Source: Pseudodesulfovibrio sp. (GTDB taxonomy: Bacteria > Desulfobacterota > Desulfovibrionia > Desulfovibrionales > Desulfovibrionaceae). Taken from it: 58,061 nucleotides of DNA. The notes under the pieces were generated by a model. It saw nothing but the letters and a program-made list of their open reading frames with translations, was not told where the DNA came from and did not search any database. Below are positions 34,160-45,299 of this stretch, piece after piece. Numbering within the stretch: position 1 is the stretch's first letter; the number at the start of each line of letters is the position of its first letter. The position numbers and the translations under genes are program-made. Location of the stretch: assembly GCF_028692895.1 (NCBI RefSeq), contig NZ_JAQUWN010000021.1, positions 1 to 58,061 of the forward strand. The letters run 5' to 3'.

Positions 34160-34563
34160 GCGTTCGCGAAACCACCGGGAAGCCCGAGGCCCTGGCCCAC
34201 TTCCCGGACGGCCGCTACCGCTGGCTCGCCCTGCACTGCCAGGGCGAGCCCTACGGCTGGGCCGCCATCGCCGAAAGCGGGCGGGACCTGGAGCTTCACC
34301 TCACCCTGCGGCGCTGGGGGCCGTCGGTCCGGCGCCACGTCCGCGAGGACCTGGAATGGCTCAAGGCCGAGGCCCTGCGCCTGGGCAAGGAGCGCATCCT
34401 CGGCGTGCGCATCGACGGGGAGGGCCGGTTCAGCCCGGAGCTGTTCCGCTTCGCCAGGCTTTTCGGGTTCGGGGAGCGCATGGTCCTCCAGACCGTGGCC
34501 CTGGACCTGGGGGGACGGCAAAAAGACGATCAATCGGCGTGCCGGGGTGAGGAAGGTGTGTGA
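34156..34563 (+). CDS. Small GNAT-like phage-associated protein
   Basis: The product is 135 residues; ATG 34156 follows GGGAGG and overlaps the terminase stop by 4 bp. The sequence RYRWLALHCQGEPYGWAAIA, then HVREDLEWLKAEALRLG and a late LFRFARLFGFGERMVL resembles short acetyltransferase-like proteins that accompany terminase genes in podophage-type clusters (beta strands, then KxxRFxxxFGF). The acyl-CoA loop is not obvious. Function unknown. Confidence 0.55.
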   Translation: MSVRETTGKPEALAHFPDGRYRWLALHCQGEPYGWAAIAESGRDLELHLTLRRWGPSVRRHVREDLEWLKAEALRLGKERILGVRIDGEGRFSPELFRFARLFGFGERMVLQTVALDLGGRQKDDQSACRGEEGV

Positions 34564-34625
34564 TATCAGAGCATTGTTCTGTGCGATGCGCTTGAGAAAA
34601 ATTAATCTTCGCTGTTGCCTCGGGA

Positions 34626-34661
34626 TCGGATGTTTGATATCCGACGTACTAGAGGTATTAC
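34626..34661 (+). promoter_or_regulatory. Inverted repeat and promoter-like elements before the RTX gene
   Basis: TCGGAT (34626-34631) and ATCCGA (34639-34644) form an inverted repeat with a seven-base spacer. It overlaps TTGATA (34634-34639), which with TATTAC (34656-34661) makes a 16-base-spaced promoter. A start site there would leave only about 10 nt before the ATG at 34678, overlapping the ribosome site, so the real promoter may be further upstream. Confidence 0.35.
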
Positions 34662-34677
34662 ATCAAAGGACCCCCCC

Positions 34678-37600
34678 ATGCCCGATACCGCCCAGCCCAT
34701 TGGCGTCGTTACCGTCAGCTACGGCTCCGCCACCGCCGAGGGAGCCGACGGCGTCCGCGCCCTCCAGGCCGAGAGCCCCGTCTACGCCGACGACGTCATC
34801 AAGACCACGGGGCCAGGCTCCGCGGTCGAGATAAAGTTCCAGGACGGCGCCCTGCTTTCCCAGGGCCCGAACTCCACCACCGTGCTCGACACCTACGTGT
34901 TCGACCCGGACCAGTCCACGGGCGAGATGGCCGTGAAGCTGCTCCAGGGCACCTTCCGCTCGGTGACGGGCGAGATCGTGGACATGAACCCCGAGGGGTT
35001 CAAGCTGGAGACGCCCATGGCCACCATCGGCATCCGGGGCACCACTACAGGCCACACGGTCATGCCCGGCGGCCGCGAGATGCATGCGGTGGTCGATTTC
35101 GTGGACCGTCCCGTGGTCATCCGGCCCACGTCCGGCGGCCCCATCCGGGTGGTCTCCCAGGACGGCGTGGGCGTGGCGGCCACGCGCGGCGGGCTCAGCC
35201 CCACCTTCCAGGCCTCGCAGTCCCAGTTGGCCACCTTCGAGCAGCTTTCCTCCCAGTCGCTGATGCAGGGCGCCCCCAGCTTCGACGCTCAGGGCGCGGA
35301 GCAGGACGCCGAGAACGCGGCGCGCGAGGCGGCGGCCAAGGAACAGGACGCCGAAGAAAAGGCGGAAGAGGCCGCCCAGGCGGCCGAAGAGGCCCAGGAC
35401 GCCCAGGCCACGGCCGACGCGGCCGAGGCGGCGGCCCAGCAGGCGGCGGCGGAAGCTGCGGCGGCCCAGGCGGCGGCGGAGGCGGCGGCCCAGGCGGCCG
35501 CCCAGGATGCGGCGGCCCAGCAGGCGGCGGCCGAGGCGGCGGCCCAGGCGGCGGCTGCCCAGGCGGCGGCCCAGGCGGCGGCGGAAGCGGCGGCCCAGGC
35601 GGCGGCCCAGGCCGAGGCGGCCCAGGCTGCGGCCCAGGCGGCGGCGGAAGCGGCGGCCCAGGCTTCGGCCGAAGCGGCGTCGGCCCGCGCAGCGGCGGAG
35701 GCGGCGGCCACCACGGCGGCGGCCTCCCAGGCGTCCCACATGTCCGGCCCCGTCAACGCCCCTCAGGACAACGGGGACAACGGCGACGACGGCGACAACG
35801 GCGACGACGGCGACAACGGCGACAACGGCGACAACGGCGACAACCAGAACGGCAACGACAACGCCGGCCAGCCTCAGGGCGGCGTGAATCCGGAATCTCC
35901 CACGGGCGGGAACCCCACGGGAACGACGCCTCCCGCCGGGACGGCCCCCCTCTCCGGAGCCGGCGACGGCACGGGCGACGGCGCGGGCGACGGCACGGGC
36001 GGGGACACTCCCCCCGCTGGTCCTGACGATCCCGACCCGGACGACGACGATCAGCCCCAGACCATCCTGGTCACCGAACTGAATCTTTCCGAGTGGGGCG
36101 ACGGCCTGGTGGTCGACCTCGAAGGCGGTGGCGTCGCCCCGCGCGACGTCGCCTATTACGAGTCCGAGGGCAACACGGACGACGCCGAGGTCCACCAACT
36201 GGTCTCCTCCGACACGGTGGTCTACGCCATCCAGACCGTCATCGGGGCCGCGCCCTACCTGGACAGCGAAGAGCAGACCCTCGTCACCCCCTCCAACCGG
36301 ATCACGGGCGACGCCGCGGACAACGACATCTACGGCGGGGCCGGGGCCAACACCCTGGCGGGCGGGGCGGGCGACGACCTGCTGGCCGTGGGCGACTACT
36401 GCACGGAAACCTCCACCTACACCCTGGGCGCGGTGCAGTCTGACGATCATATTTCCGGCGGAGCGGGCTCGGACACCCTGCGGCTCGACGGCGACAGCGA
36501 CCTGCAAAACGTCACCTCCATCGAGACCATCGTCACCGGGACGGCCGCAGCCGCGCTCTCCAACGTGACCAGCTCCCTCGCGGACGCTGGCGAGACGCTG
36601 TACCTGGACGGCTCCCAGTCGGCCGGGGTCACCTTCTCGGCCGCGGCCGACACGGACTCGCATTTCTACCTGCTGGGCGGCGACGGGAGCGACTCCCTGG
36701 CGGGCGGGGAACTGGGCGACACCCTGTTCGGCGGCTTGGGCGACGACTGCCTGAGCGGCTCGGGCGGGGACGACACCCTGTCCGGCGGGGCCGGGGCCGA
36801 CACCCTCCTGGGCGGGGCCGACAACGACGCCCTGTACATGGGGACCCACCTGGACGCCACGGACTCCATCGACGGCGGGGCCGGACTGGACACCCTCTAT
36901 TTCACGGACAACGACACCGGGGTCAACGACCTCGACGGGGTCGCCGGAGTGGAAGCCATCGTCCTCGGGGCCGCGGCCACCAACGTGACCGTGGGCGCGG
37001 GCGGCGTGGCGGACGCGGGCGGCTACGTGACGGTGGACGGCGCGGCCGCCACCTCCGTGACCCTCAATCTCGCCTCCCTGAGCGCGGTCAACTATTTCGA
37101 CGTCACCGGCAGCGCGGGCGCGGACTCCATCGTCGGCTCGAACTATTCCGAGACCATGACCGGCGGCCTGGGCAACGACACCCTGCGCGGCGGGGGCGAC
37201 AGCGACAGCCTGGACGGCGGCCTGGGCGCGGACTCCCTGCAGGGCGACGCGGGCGCGGACTATATCGACGGCGGGTTCGGCGCGGACACCCTGGAGGGCG
37301 GCGCGGGCAACGACACCTTCTTCTTCAGCTCCCTGGACTCCGGGAGCGGCGAGGTCATCGACGGCGAGGCCGACCAGGACGAGATCAGGGTGGGCGGCGG
37401 CGAGATCGTGGACTTCACGGGCGCGTCCATCTCCAACGTGGAGGCCGTGTCCCTGGGCGCTTCGGCCACGGGCATCTTTGACGAGAGCAACTCCGCCTTC
37501 ACGTCCTGGGCCGTGTCCGGCAACGTTTCCTCCGGCACGGTGGAGACCTTCCAGCTCGACGTGAACTCGACCCTGGGCGGGGCCCTCGACAGCTCCGGCG

Positions 37601-40600
37601 CGACCTTCTCGCACTGGAACGCGGGCGAGGACCGCATCGTCCTGGACGGCGGCATCGGCGGCGACAACCTGACCGGCGGCGCCATGGCCGAGATCTTCGA
37701 CGGCGGCGCGGGCGGCGACAGCATCTCCGGCGGGGGCGGCGACGACACTATCGACGGCGGCTCGGGCAACGACGTCATCGACGGCGGCTCGGGAGCCAAC
37801 CTCATCGACGGCGGCACGGGCGCGGACGCCATCACCAGCTCCGGCGAGGACACCGTCACCGGCGGCGACGGCGACGACACCGTGTACGTGGGCGCAAGCA
37901 CCGTCTCCGTGGACGGCGGGACGGGCACGGACAAGCTGTTCTTCCAGGGGACCCAGAACGCCTCCTCCCTGGCCATCACCACGGTGGAGGTCCTGTATTT
38001 CGACACCGCCGCCTCCACGACCATGGCCGCGTCCCAGCTCGACGGGGCCGGCTATGCCCTGGAGCACGACGGCGGCCTGGTTCTGGCCAAGCCCGCCGGG
38101 GCGCAGTCCACGGACCTCTCCGGACTGAACCTCTCCGCCTTCACCGGCTCCCTGACCGTCAACCTCTCCGATGCGGGCGCGTCCCTGGCCATGGGCGGGA
38201 ACATGTCCGCTCAGGTGGCCGTGGTCGGCGGCGCGGGCGACGACACCCTGTCCTTCACCGACAACGGCTCGGGCACGGACGACCTGCTGGCTGTCCAGGG
38301 CGTGGAAAACGTCGTGCTCGGCGACGCGGACACCGAGGCGGTCCTCACGGCCGGCTTCGTCGGCTCCGGCTCCGTCGCCTTCGACGGCTCGGCCATCACC
38401 TGTTGCCACACCCTGATCCTGGACGGGCAGGCCGCCTCCAGCTACTCCCTGGAGGTGACGGGCGGCGCGGGCGGCGACTCGCTGACGGGCGGCGCGGACA
38501 ACGACGTCCTTGCGGGCGGCGCGGGCGACGACACCCTGAAGGGCATGGCGGGCAACGACACCCTGACGGGCGGCGCGGACAACGACGAACTCTGGGGCGG
38601 CGCGGGCGGCGACTGGATCGAGGGCGGCGCCGGAGCGGACCTCCAGTACGGCGGCGACGGGGACGACACCTTCGTCTTCAACGGCGACGTCGAGAGCGGC
38701 GAGGCCGTCTACGGCGGCGTGGACGGCACGGATGCGGGCACGGATTCCGTGGTGGTCCAGACCAGCACGGACTTCAACCCCATGGGCGACATCGAGGGCA
38801 TCGAGTCCCTGATAATCGGCGACGGCCAGACCGCCACCTTCGACATGGGCATGGTCGACTTCATCACCGGGCTGTCCACGCTGAGCGGCGGCTCGGCGGG
38901 CACCACGGAGACCGTGCTGGTGGAGGGCGGCTCGGGCGCGGACACCTTCGACATGAGCGGTGCGTCCATGGACCGGATGAGCTGGGACGCGGACGACGAC
39001 TTCATCCTCCGGGGCCTGGGGGGCGCGGACTCCATCACCGGCTCCTCCGGCGTCGAATACATCGACGGCGGCGACGGCAACGACGCCCTGACCGGCGGGG
39101 GCGGCAACGACACCCTGGTCGGCGGGGCGGGCGACGACACCCTGATCGCCTCGGCCACGGGCAACGCCTCGGCCATCCTGGACGGCGGGGCGGGCGACGA
39201 CTCCCTCTCGGTCACGGGCGACTCCTCCGGGGTCATGACCATCGACGGCGGGGCGGGCCGGGACACCCTGGCCGGCGGCTACAACAACACCAACCATTTT
39301 CTGTTCAACACCGGCGACGTGGAGGCGGGCGAGGTAATCCACGGCGGCGACTCGGGCTCCACGGACGTCATCGTGGTCCAGACCTCCACGGACTTCTCCG
39401 GCGCGCTCATTTCGAGCGTGGGCCAGGTCCGGATCGAATCCGGGGCCACGGCCTCCTTCACCGAGAACGAGTACGACCCGGGCTGGTCCGTGAGCGCCAA
39501 CGGCGCGGGGACCGCCGAGGTGCTGGAGATCAACCTCCAGGCCGCCTCGGAACTCTATCTGGGCGACATGTCCGGATTCGTCTCGGGCCAGGACTACGTC
39601 AAGGTCGCTGGCAGCGCCGACGGAGACGTCATTCAGGGTTCCACCGTGGACGACAGCCTGTCGGGCGGGGCCGGGGCCGACTCCCTTGTCAGCACCCAGG
39701 GGGTGGACACCCTGGAGGGCGGCGCGGGCGACGACACCTTGCGGGTCGCGGGCAACTCCGACGTGGCCGTCATCGACGGCGGCGACGGCGCGGACACCCT
39801 GGAGCTCTATGCCGATCTGGACCTCACCGGAGCTTTCATCAGCAATATCGAGACGCTGCACTTCCAGTCCGGCTCGGTCAGCTTCGCCAGGACGCTGCTG
39901 GACGGCGCTTCCTTCGTGGTCACCAGCGACTCCCAGTCCGCCCAGCTTCAAGTGGCGGGCACCTCGGGCGACGACGTCCTGAATTTCTCGTCCCTCGACC
40001 TTTCGGGCTTCTCCCAGACCCTGGCCGTGAGCCTGGACGGCGGCGACGACCTCCTGACCATGGGCGTGAACATGAGCAACGGCACCCATGTCGCGGCGGT
40101 CGCCGGCGGCGCGGGCGACGACACCCTGGTCATGACCGACAACGGGTCCTCCACGGCCCTGAACAACGTCTCCTCCATCGAGAACGTCATCTTCACGGAC
40201 GCCGCCACCACCATCGTCCTGTCGGGCGACATGGCGGACTCCGGCTCCACCCTGACCATCGACGGTTCGGCCCTGACCGCCTACAGCAGCCTGAACTTCG
40301 ACGGCTCCAACGCCACGGGCAACGACCTGGTCATGACCGGCGGCCTGGCCGGAGACTCCCTGACCGGCTCCGGCGGCACCGACTGCCTCATGGGCGGCGA
40401 CGGCAACGACACCCTGAACGGCGGGTTCGCGAGCGACACGCTCGTGGGCGGCGACGGCGACGATTCCATCACCGGCGCGTCGCTGAGCACCTTCGACGGC
40501 AACGACGTCATGCTGGGCGGCGACGGCAACGACACCATCAAGGGGCAGTACGGCAACGACTCCATCGAGGGCGGCGACGGCGACGACCTGATCTACGGCG

Positions 40601-43600
40601 AGGGTTCGTCCGGCCTTTCCGGCAACGACACCATCCACGGCGGCGCGGGCGACGACACCATCTACGGCGACGGCGGGACCTCCTCCTCCGGCGCGGACCT
40701 GATCTACGGCGGGGAAGGAAACGACTGCATCTCAGGCGGCGACGGGAACGACACCATCGAGGGCGGCGCGGGCGCGGACACCCTGTCCGGCGGCGCGGGA
40801 TCGGACGTCCTGTCCTACGCGTCGGACACCGTGGGCGTGGTCGTGGACCTGTCCACGAAGACCGCCTCGGGCGGCGACGCGGCGGGCGACAACCTTTCGG
40901 CCGGGGATTTCGAGGCCGTCATCGGCGGCTCGGGCGGCGACTCGCTGACCGGCACCAGCGGCGACGAGTCCCTGTTCGGCGGATCGGGCGACGACACCAT
41001 CACCGGCAACGGAGGCGTCGACTCCCTGTCCGGCGGCCTGGGCAACGATCTCTTCCACTTCAGCGGGGCCATGGGCTCCGGCAGCTCCCTTGACGGCGGC
41101 GACGGCGCGGACACCATCTACATGAGCCTCGCTGAAGAGGTCTTTACCGGGGCCCTCTCCATCACCGGGATCGAGGACCTGACCTTCGCCTATGAACTGG
41201 GCGACTCCTTCGCCTCCTTCAACGTGGCCGACCTCGCCTCCTGGACCGTGGACGCCACCGCCGCGGCCAGCTCAGGCATCCAGACCCTGCACATCGCGGG
41301 CACCACCGGCGACGACGTCATCAACCTTTCGGCCTTGAGCTTCGGCGGGAACTGGGACACAGGCATCGACGTGGTCGCGGCCGACGCGGACGACGGCGAC
41401 GACCTGGTCCTGGCCTCGGCCTCCCTGGACAGCCTCGATGGCGGTATGGGCGTCGACACCGTGAACTACGCCAGCTCCACCACGGGCGTGGCGGTGGACC
41501 TGGACGCTGGCGTCGGCTCGGCAGGCTGGGCTCTCGGCGACTCCCTGACCGGGTTCGAGGCGGTCATAGGCTCCGATTTCGGCGACACCCTGGCTGGCGC
41601 GGACGACAGCGACAACTACTTTTCGGCGGGCGACGGGGACGACAGCCTTGTCATGCAGGGCTACCTGGACTCCGAAGACACCCTGGCGGGCGGCGACGGC
41701 GACGACTCGCTGGGCTTCCTCTACTCCGGCGATTCGAACTCGCTGCAAAACGTCACCGGCGTGGAGCACATCACCCTGGGCGACGCGGCCACCACCCTGT
41801 CCGGCCACGACAACCTTTCCGACTACCTCTCCACCCTGACCGTGGACGCCACGGGCCTGACCGGGACCAACAGCCTGACCTGGGACGGCAACTTCATCGC
41901 CAACATCCACCAGAACATCCTGGGCTCTGACGCGGGCGACTCCCTGCGGGGAGGGTCCAACAACGACACCCTGTCGGGCGGCGCGGGCCAGGATTCCCTG
42001 GAAGGAGGCACGGGCGACGACCTGATCGACGGCGGGGACAACTCCCAGGCCCTGCGCGAGCTGGATGTGGCCAAGTACGCGAACGAATCGGCGGGCATCA
42101 ACGCCGACCTGGCCACCGGGCTGGTCACCGGCGGGGGGGGCGACGACACCCTGACCAACGTCGAGGGCGTCTGGGGCACCGCGTTCAACGACACCCTGAC
42201 CGGCGACGACTCCTGGGTGAACATCTTCATCGACGGCGGGGGCAACGACCTCATCGACGGCGGCTCGGTCCACGACACGTTCACGGACACCGGCTACGAC
42301 ATCGCGGCCTACTACGAGTCGAGCGTGGGCATCAACGTGAACATGACCGGCACCTCCGGCACCGTGACGGTGGGCGGCGATATCGACACCCTGACCGACA
42401 TCGACATGGTCTGGGGCTCCACCCTGGGCGACACCATGACCGGCGACGCCGGCGACCAGGAATTCGCGCCCGACCAAGGCTCGGACCTGATCGACGGCGG
42501 GGGCGGCGGCGAGGACGAGGACTCCGTGTCCTACTGGCACCTGCTCTCCGGCGTGACCGTAAACTGGGACGACATCAACAGCCAGTGGAACGTGTCCGGG
42601 ACCGGCTGGACCGACACCCTGACCGACATCGAGTGGATCGAAGGCTCCCGGGGCAACGACGCCTACACCGGCAACGACGACGACAACGGCTTCTCCGGCT
42701 GGAAGGGCGCGGACACCATCATCGGCGGCGGCGGCACCGACTGGGCCGACTACTGCGACGACATCTCCGGCGTCGTCGCGAACCTGGGCGCGGGCACGGT
42801 GGTGGACGGCTGGGGCGACACCGACAGCCTCTCCGGCATCGAGGGCGTCTCCGGCTCCAAGTTCGCCGACACCCTGAACGGCTCGGTCGGCAACGACCTC
42901 CTGGACGGCCTGGCGGGCGACGACTCCATCAACGGCATGGGCGGCGCGGACACCCTGACCGGCGGGGCGGGCGACGACACCTTCTTCTTCAACGACTCGC
43001 CCTCCGGGGCCGTGGTTGAGGGCGAGGAGGGCGCGGGCGACGAGATCCGCACCTCCGTGGACCTCTCCGGCCTGGTTTCCGCGACCGACGTGGAATACCT
43101 GACCATCGAGGCCGGGACCGACACCACCCTCAACGGGTCCGTGGCCACGAACCAGGCCTGGGAGGTCGCCTCCCTTTCGGATTCCGGTTCCGGCGTCTCC
43201 CTGACCGTGGCGGTGGGCGCAGGCCAGACCGTGAACACGTCGGCCTGGACCTATGGCGGCTGGAACTCCTACGGCAACGACACCCTGCGCCTGACCGGCG
43301 CCAACGACACGCTCGCGGGCGAGATCATCGCGGCCAGCGTGGCGGCGGAAATACTCATCGGCTACATGGGCGACGACACCCTGACCGGCGGCGAGGGGGC
43401 CGACTCCTTCGGCTACATGTCCTCCTCGGACGTGCTGGTCACCGGCGCGAGCGGCGACCAGATCACCGACTTCATCAGCGGTACGGACTCCATCTGGTTC
43501 AATGCCGACTTCGGCAACCTGACCTGGTACATGGAGGACAACTACGACGGCGTCATCGCCGGAGCGTCCAACAACAGCGGAGCCGTGGTCTGGGACAGCG

Positions 43601-45225
43601 CCAACCACAAGCTCTGGTACGACGCCGACGCCACGGTGGCCGACTCCGCCGGGGAAGGCGTAGTCGCCAACCTGGGCTCGAATTCCCTGGTCCTGGATGA
43701 CCTGATCCTGGAAGACGGGACCATCGTGGACGGCGCAGGCGGGGCGGGCGGCGTCGGCCAGCTCATCGAGGGCACGGCCAACGACGACACCCTGACCGGC
43801 GCCTCCTACGACGACACCCTCATCGGCTACGAGGGCGACGACAGTCTCATGGGCGGCCTGGGGGCCGACTCCCTCCTGGGCGGCGACGGCGACGACACGC
43901 TCTGGGGCGGCGACGGCACGCTCCTGGCGGGCGACGTGGCCGACCACCTGGAGGGCGGCGAGGGCAACGACTTCCTCGGCGGCGAATACGGCGACGACGT
44001 CCTGATCGGCGGCTCGGGCAACGACACCCTCTGGGGCGGGGACGGCGACGACACCCTGACCGGCGGCGAGGGGGCCGACCAGTTCCTGTACCAGTACGGC
44101 TCGGCCGTGCAGATGTCGGCCGACGGCGAGACCATCACCGACTTCGACCTCGATCATGACTACATCTGGCTCTCCGGCGACCTGGGCTCCCAGGACTACC
44201 TCTGGCTGGAGACCTCGTCCTACACCGGTCAGGACGGCGGCTCCGCCGTGACCGGGCTGGTCTACGACTTCACCACCCACTCCCTGTGGCACGACGCGGA
44301 CGTCACCGCCGCCGGCGACGACGGGATCATCGCCACCTCGTCCCTGGGCTCGGAGATCATCTTCGGCACCGTCTTCTCCGAGGGCGGAACCATTACCGGC
44401 CAGATGGGCAACACCGCCACCGCCGGAACCATCGGCAACGACGAGCTCTCCGCGCCCGACGGCAACTTCAACGTCCTCTTCGGCTACGACGGGGACGACG
44501 CCCTGATCGGCGGCACGGGCATGGACTTGCTCATCGGCGGCAAGGGCGCTGATTCCTTTTACGGCGGAGACGGCGAGGATACGGTGTCCTTCTGCCACGA
44601 CGACGACGGCGTCACCGTGGACCTTTACGGCGCGGGCGGCTTGGGCGGCCTGCAGGGCGGCCAGAGCGCCATCGACGGCGAGGGCCACATCGAGGTCATC
44701 CAGAACGTGGAGAACGTCTTCGGATCGGCCTACGGCGACATCCTGGGCGGCAACAACTCGTCCAACTTCATCTCCGGCCTGGCGGGCGACGACTTCATCT
44801 ACGGCGGCCAGAACGGGGCGAACATCCTCTGCGGCGGCTCGGGCAGCGACACCTTCGCCATCTACGGCACCTCCGCCGACGCCCAGGCCTTCAACGACTT
44901 CGACGCCGGGGAGGACATCCTCGGCATCAACAGCTCCAGCAGCCACTTCGCGAGCCTGCTGCCCGACGGCTTCGATCCGTCCAAGTTCCACAATGTGGAA
45001 AGCGCCACCTATACCGGCTCCATCTCGGGCGCCACCGGCGCGGGGCTGGTCTACGTGAGCGCCACCGGGGCGAGCACCGGCATCCTCTACTATGACCCGG
45101 ACTGCGCGACGGTGGGCGGCAACGAGCAGATTCTCGCCACCGTCACGGAGATGAACGGCGGCATAGTGCAGGACAACGACCTGACCGCCGCCTGTGTCGA
45201 GGTGGTCGACGTGCCCGCCTTCTAG
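34678..45225 (+). CDS. Giant FecR-domain RTX protein (type I secreted surface adhesin)
   Basis: The product is 3,515 residues from ATG 34678, seven bases after AAAGGA. Residues 1-130 form a FecR-like domain ([34 protein letters not shown]) as found in LapA-type retention modules. Residues about 200-355 are an almost pure Ala/Gln/Glu helix (repeats of QAAAEAA), then an Asp/Asn/Gly linker (residues 362-400). From about 540 to 3,395 there are dozens of RTX nonapeptide blocks (GGxGxDxLx) alternating with beta-rich spacers beginning near LDLSG or VENVVLGDA. Calcium binding would fold them outside the cell. The last 120 residues form an uncleaved type I secretion signal. The ABC exporter, MFP and outer-membrane partner are not in the window. 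Confidence 0.92.
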   Translation: MPDTAQPIGVVTVSYGSATAEGADGVRALQAESPVYADDVIKTTGPGSAVEIKFQDGALLSQGPNSTTVLDTYVFDPDQSTGEMAVKLLQGTFRSVTGEIVDMNPEGFKLETPMATIGIRGTTTGHTVMPGGREMHAVVDFVDRPVVIRPTSGGPIRVVSQDGVGVAATRGGLSPTFQASQSQLATFEQLSSQSLMQGAPSFDAQGAEQDAENAAREAAAKEQDAEEKAEEAAQAAEEAQDAQATADAAEAAAQQAAAEAAAAQAAAEAAAQAAAQDAAAQQAAAEAAAQAAAAQAAAQAAAEAAAQAAAQAEAAQAAAQAAAEAAAQASAEAASARAAAEAAATTAAASQASHMSGPVNAPQDNGDNGDDGDNGDDGDNGDNGDNGDNQNGNDNAGQPQGGVNPESPTGGNPTGTTPPAGTAPLSGAGDGTGDGAGDGTGGDTPPAGPDDPDPDDDDQPQTILVTELNLSEWGDGLVVDLEGGGVAPRDVAYYESEGNTDDAEVHQLVSSDTVVYAIQTVIGAAPYLDSEEQTLVTPSNRITGDAADNDIYGGAGANTLAGGAGDDLLAVGDYCTETSTYTLGAVQSDDHISGGAGSDTLRLDGDSDLQNVTSIETIVTGTAAAALSNVTSSLADAGETLYLDGSQSAGVTFSAAADTDSHFYLLGGDGSDSLAGGELGDTLFGGLGDDCLSGSGGDDTLSGGAGADTLLGGADNDALYMGTHLDATDSIDGGAGLDTLYFTDNDTGVNDLDGVAGVEAIVLGAAATNVTVGAGGVADAGGYVTVDGAAATSVTLNLASLSAVNYFDVTGSAGADSIVGSNYSETMTGGLGNDTLRGGGDSDSLDGGLGADSLQGDAGADYIDGGFGADTLEGGAGNDTFFFSSLDSGSGEVIDGEADQDEIRVGGGEIVDFTGASISNVEAVSLGASATGIFDESNSAFTSWAVSGNVSSGTVETFQLDVNSTLGGALDSSGATFSHWNAGEDRIVLDGGIGGDNLTGGAMAEIFDGGAGGDSISGGGGDDTIDGGSGNDVIDGGSGANLIDGGTGADAITSSGEDTVTGGDGDDTVYVGASTVSVDGGTGTDKLFFQGTQNASSLAITTVEVLYFDTAASTTMAASQLDGAGYALEHDGGLVLAKPAGAQSTDLSGLNLSAFTGSLTVNLSDAGASLAMGGNMSAQVAVVGGAGDDTLSFTDNGSGTDDLLAVQGVENVVLGDADTEAVLTAGFVGSGSVAFDGSAITCCHTLILDGQAASSYSLEVTGGAGGDSLTGGADNDVLAGGAGDDTLKGMAGNDTLTGGADNDELWGGAGGDWIEGGAGADLQYGGDGDDTFVFNGDVESGEAVYGGVDGTDAGTDSVVVQTSTDFNPMGDIEGIESLIIGDGQTATFDMGMVDFITGLSTLSGGSAGTTETVLVEGGSGADTFDMSGASMDRMSWDADDDFILRGLGGADSITGSSGVEYIDGGDGNDALTGGGGNDTLVGGAGDDTLIASATGNASAILDGGAGDDSLSVTGDSSGVMTIDGGAGRDTLAGGYNNTNHFLFNTGDVEAGEVIHGGDSGSTDVIVVQTSTDFSGALISSVGQVRIESGATASFTENEYDPGWSVSANGAGTAEVLEINLQAASELYLGDMSGFVSGQDYVKVAGSADGDVIQGSTVDDSLSGGAGADSLVSTQGVDTLEGGAGDDTLRVAGNSDVAVIDGGDGADTLELYADLDLTGAFISNIETLHFQSGSVSFARTLLDGASFVVTSDSQSAQLQVAGTSGDDVLNFSSLDLSGFSQTLAVSLDGGDDLLTMGVNMSNGTHVAAVAGGAGDDTLVMTDNGSSTALNNVSSIENVIFTDAATTIVLSGDMADSGSTLTIDGSALTAYSSLNFDGSNATGNDLVMTGGLAGDSLTGSGGTDCLMGGDGNDTLNGGFASDTLVGGDGDDSITGASLSTFDGNDVMLGGDGNDTIKGQYGNDSIEGGDGDDLIYGEGSSGLSGNDTIHGGAGDDTIYGDGGTSSSGADLIYGGEGNDCISGGDGNDTIEGGAGADTLSGGAGSDVLSYASDTVGVVVDLSTKTASGGDAAGDNLSAGDFEAVIGGSGGDSLTGTSGDESLFGGSGDDTITGNGGVDSLSGGLGNDLFHFSGAMGSGSSLDGGDGADTIYMSLAEEVFTGALSITGIEDLTFAYELGDSFASFNVADLASWTVDATAAASSGIQTLHIAGTTGDDVINLSALSFGGNWDTGIDVVAADADDGDDLVLASASLDSLDGGMGVDTVNYASSTTGVAVDLDAGVGSAGWALGDSLTGFEAVIGSDFGDTLAGADDSDNYFSAGDGDDSLVMQGYLDSEDTLAGGDGDDSLGFLYSGDSNSLQNVTGVEHITLGDAATTLSGHDNLSDYLSTLTVDATGLTGTNSLTWDGNFIANIHQNILGSDAGDSLRGGSNNDTLSGGAGQDSLEGGTGDDLIDGGDNSQALRELDVAKYANESAGINADLATGLVTGGGGDDTLTNVEGVWGTAFNDTLTGDDSWVNIFIDGGGNDLIDGGSVHDTFTDTGYDIAAYYESSVGINVNMTGTSGTVTVGGDIDTLTDIDMVWGSTLGDTMTGDAGDQEFAPDQGSDLIDGGGGGEDEDSVSYWHLLSGVTVNWDDINSQWNVSGTGWTDTLTDIEWIEGSRGNDAYTGNDDDNGFSGWKGADTIIGGGGTDWADYCDDISGVVANLGAGTVVDGWGDTDSLSGIEGVSGSKFADTLNGSVGNDLLDGLAGDDSINGMGGADTLTGGAGDDTFFFNDSPSGAVVEGEEGAGDEIRTSVDLSGLVSATDVEYLTIEAGTDTTLNGSVATNQAWEVASLSDSGSGVSLTVAVGAGQTVNTSAWTYGGWNSYGNDTLRLTGANDTLAGEIIAASVAAEILIGYMGDDTLTGGEGADSFGYMSSSDVLVTGASGDQITDFISGTDSIWFNADFGNLTWYMEDNYDGVIAGASNNSGAVVWDSANHKLWYDADATVADSAGEGVVANLGSNSLVLDDLILEDGTIVDGAGGAGGVGQLIEGTANDDTLTGASYDDTLIGYEGDDSLMGGLGADSLLGGDGDDTLWGGDGTLLAGDVADHLEGGEGNDFLGGEYGDDVLIGGSGNDTLWGGDGDDTLTGGEGADQFLYQYGSAVQMSADGETITDFDLDHDYIWLSGDLGSQDYLWLETSSYTGQDGGSAVTGLVYDFTTHSLWHDADVTAAGDDGIIATSSLGSEIIFGTVFSEGGTITGQMGNTATAGTIGNDELSAPDGNFNVLFGYDGDDALIGGTGMDLLIGGKGADSFYGGDGEDTVSFCHDDDGVTVDLYGAGGLGGLQGGQSAIDGEGHIEVIQNVENVFGSAYGDILGGNNSSNFISGLAGDDFIYGGQNGANILCGGSGSDTFAIYGTSADAQAFNDFDAGEDILGINSSSSHFASLLPDGFDPSKFHNVESATYTGSISGATGAGLVYVSATGASTGILYYDPDCATVGGNEQILATVTEMNGGIVQDNDLTAACVEVVDVPAF
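35380..35735 (+). repeat. Ala/Gln/Glu-coding simple repeat inside the RTX gene
   Basis: The DNA is a run of GCGGCGGC..CAGGCGGC-type units encoding repeats of AAQAAAEAA. It predicts one long amphipathic helix or coiled coil of about 120 residues. Slippage or recombination could change its length between strains. Confidence 0.8.
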
Positions 45226-45249
45226 GCGCGGCGCATTCCGAACAAAAAG

Positions 45250-45279
45250 GGCGCGCCTCCCCGGCCGGGGAGGCGCGCC
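45250..45279. terminator. Bidirectional terminator, perfect 30-bp palindrome
   Basis: GGCGCGCCTCCCCGG (45250-45264) is followed at once by its reverse complement (45265-45279). AAAAAG precedes and CTTTTCTTTTT follows, so it works for both the RTX gene and the convergent gene at 45300. Confidence 0.85.
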
Positions 45280-45299
45280 TTTTCTTTTTCGCTTCGGGT

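Noticed and set aside
34663-40638. Very long open frame on the minus strand opposite the RTX gene (and similar ones at 41272-44991, and 45306-49214 plus)
   Set aside because: High-GC antisense frames with Val/Gly/Ala/His/Arg-biased translation that mirror the real gene; no ribosome site or known domain.
36300-44860. Regularly spaced short repeats that could look like a CRISPR array
   Set aside because: They are in-frame GGxGxD calcium-binding repeats of the RTX protein, degenerate and without unique spacers.
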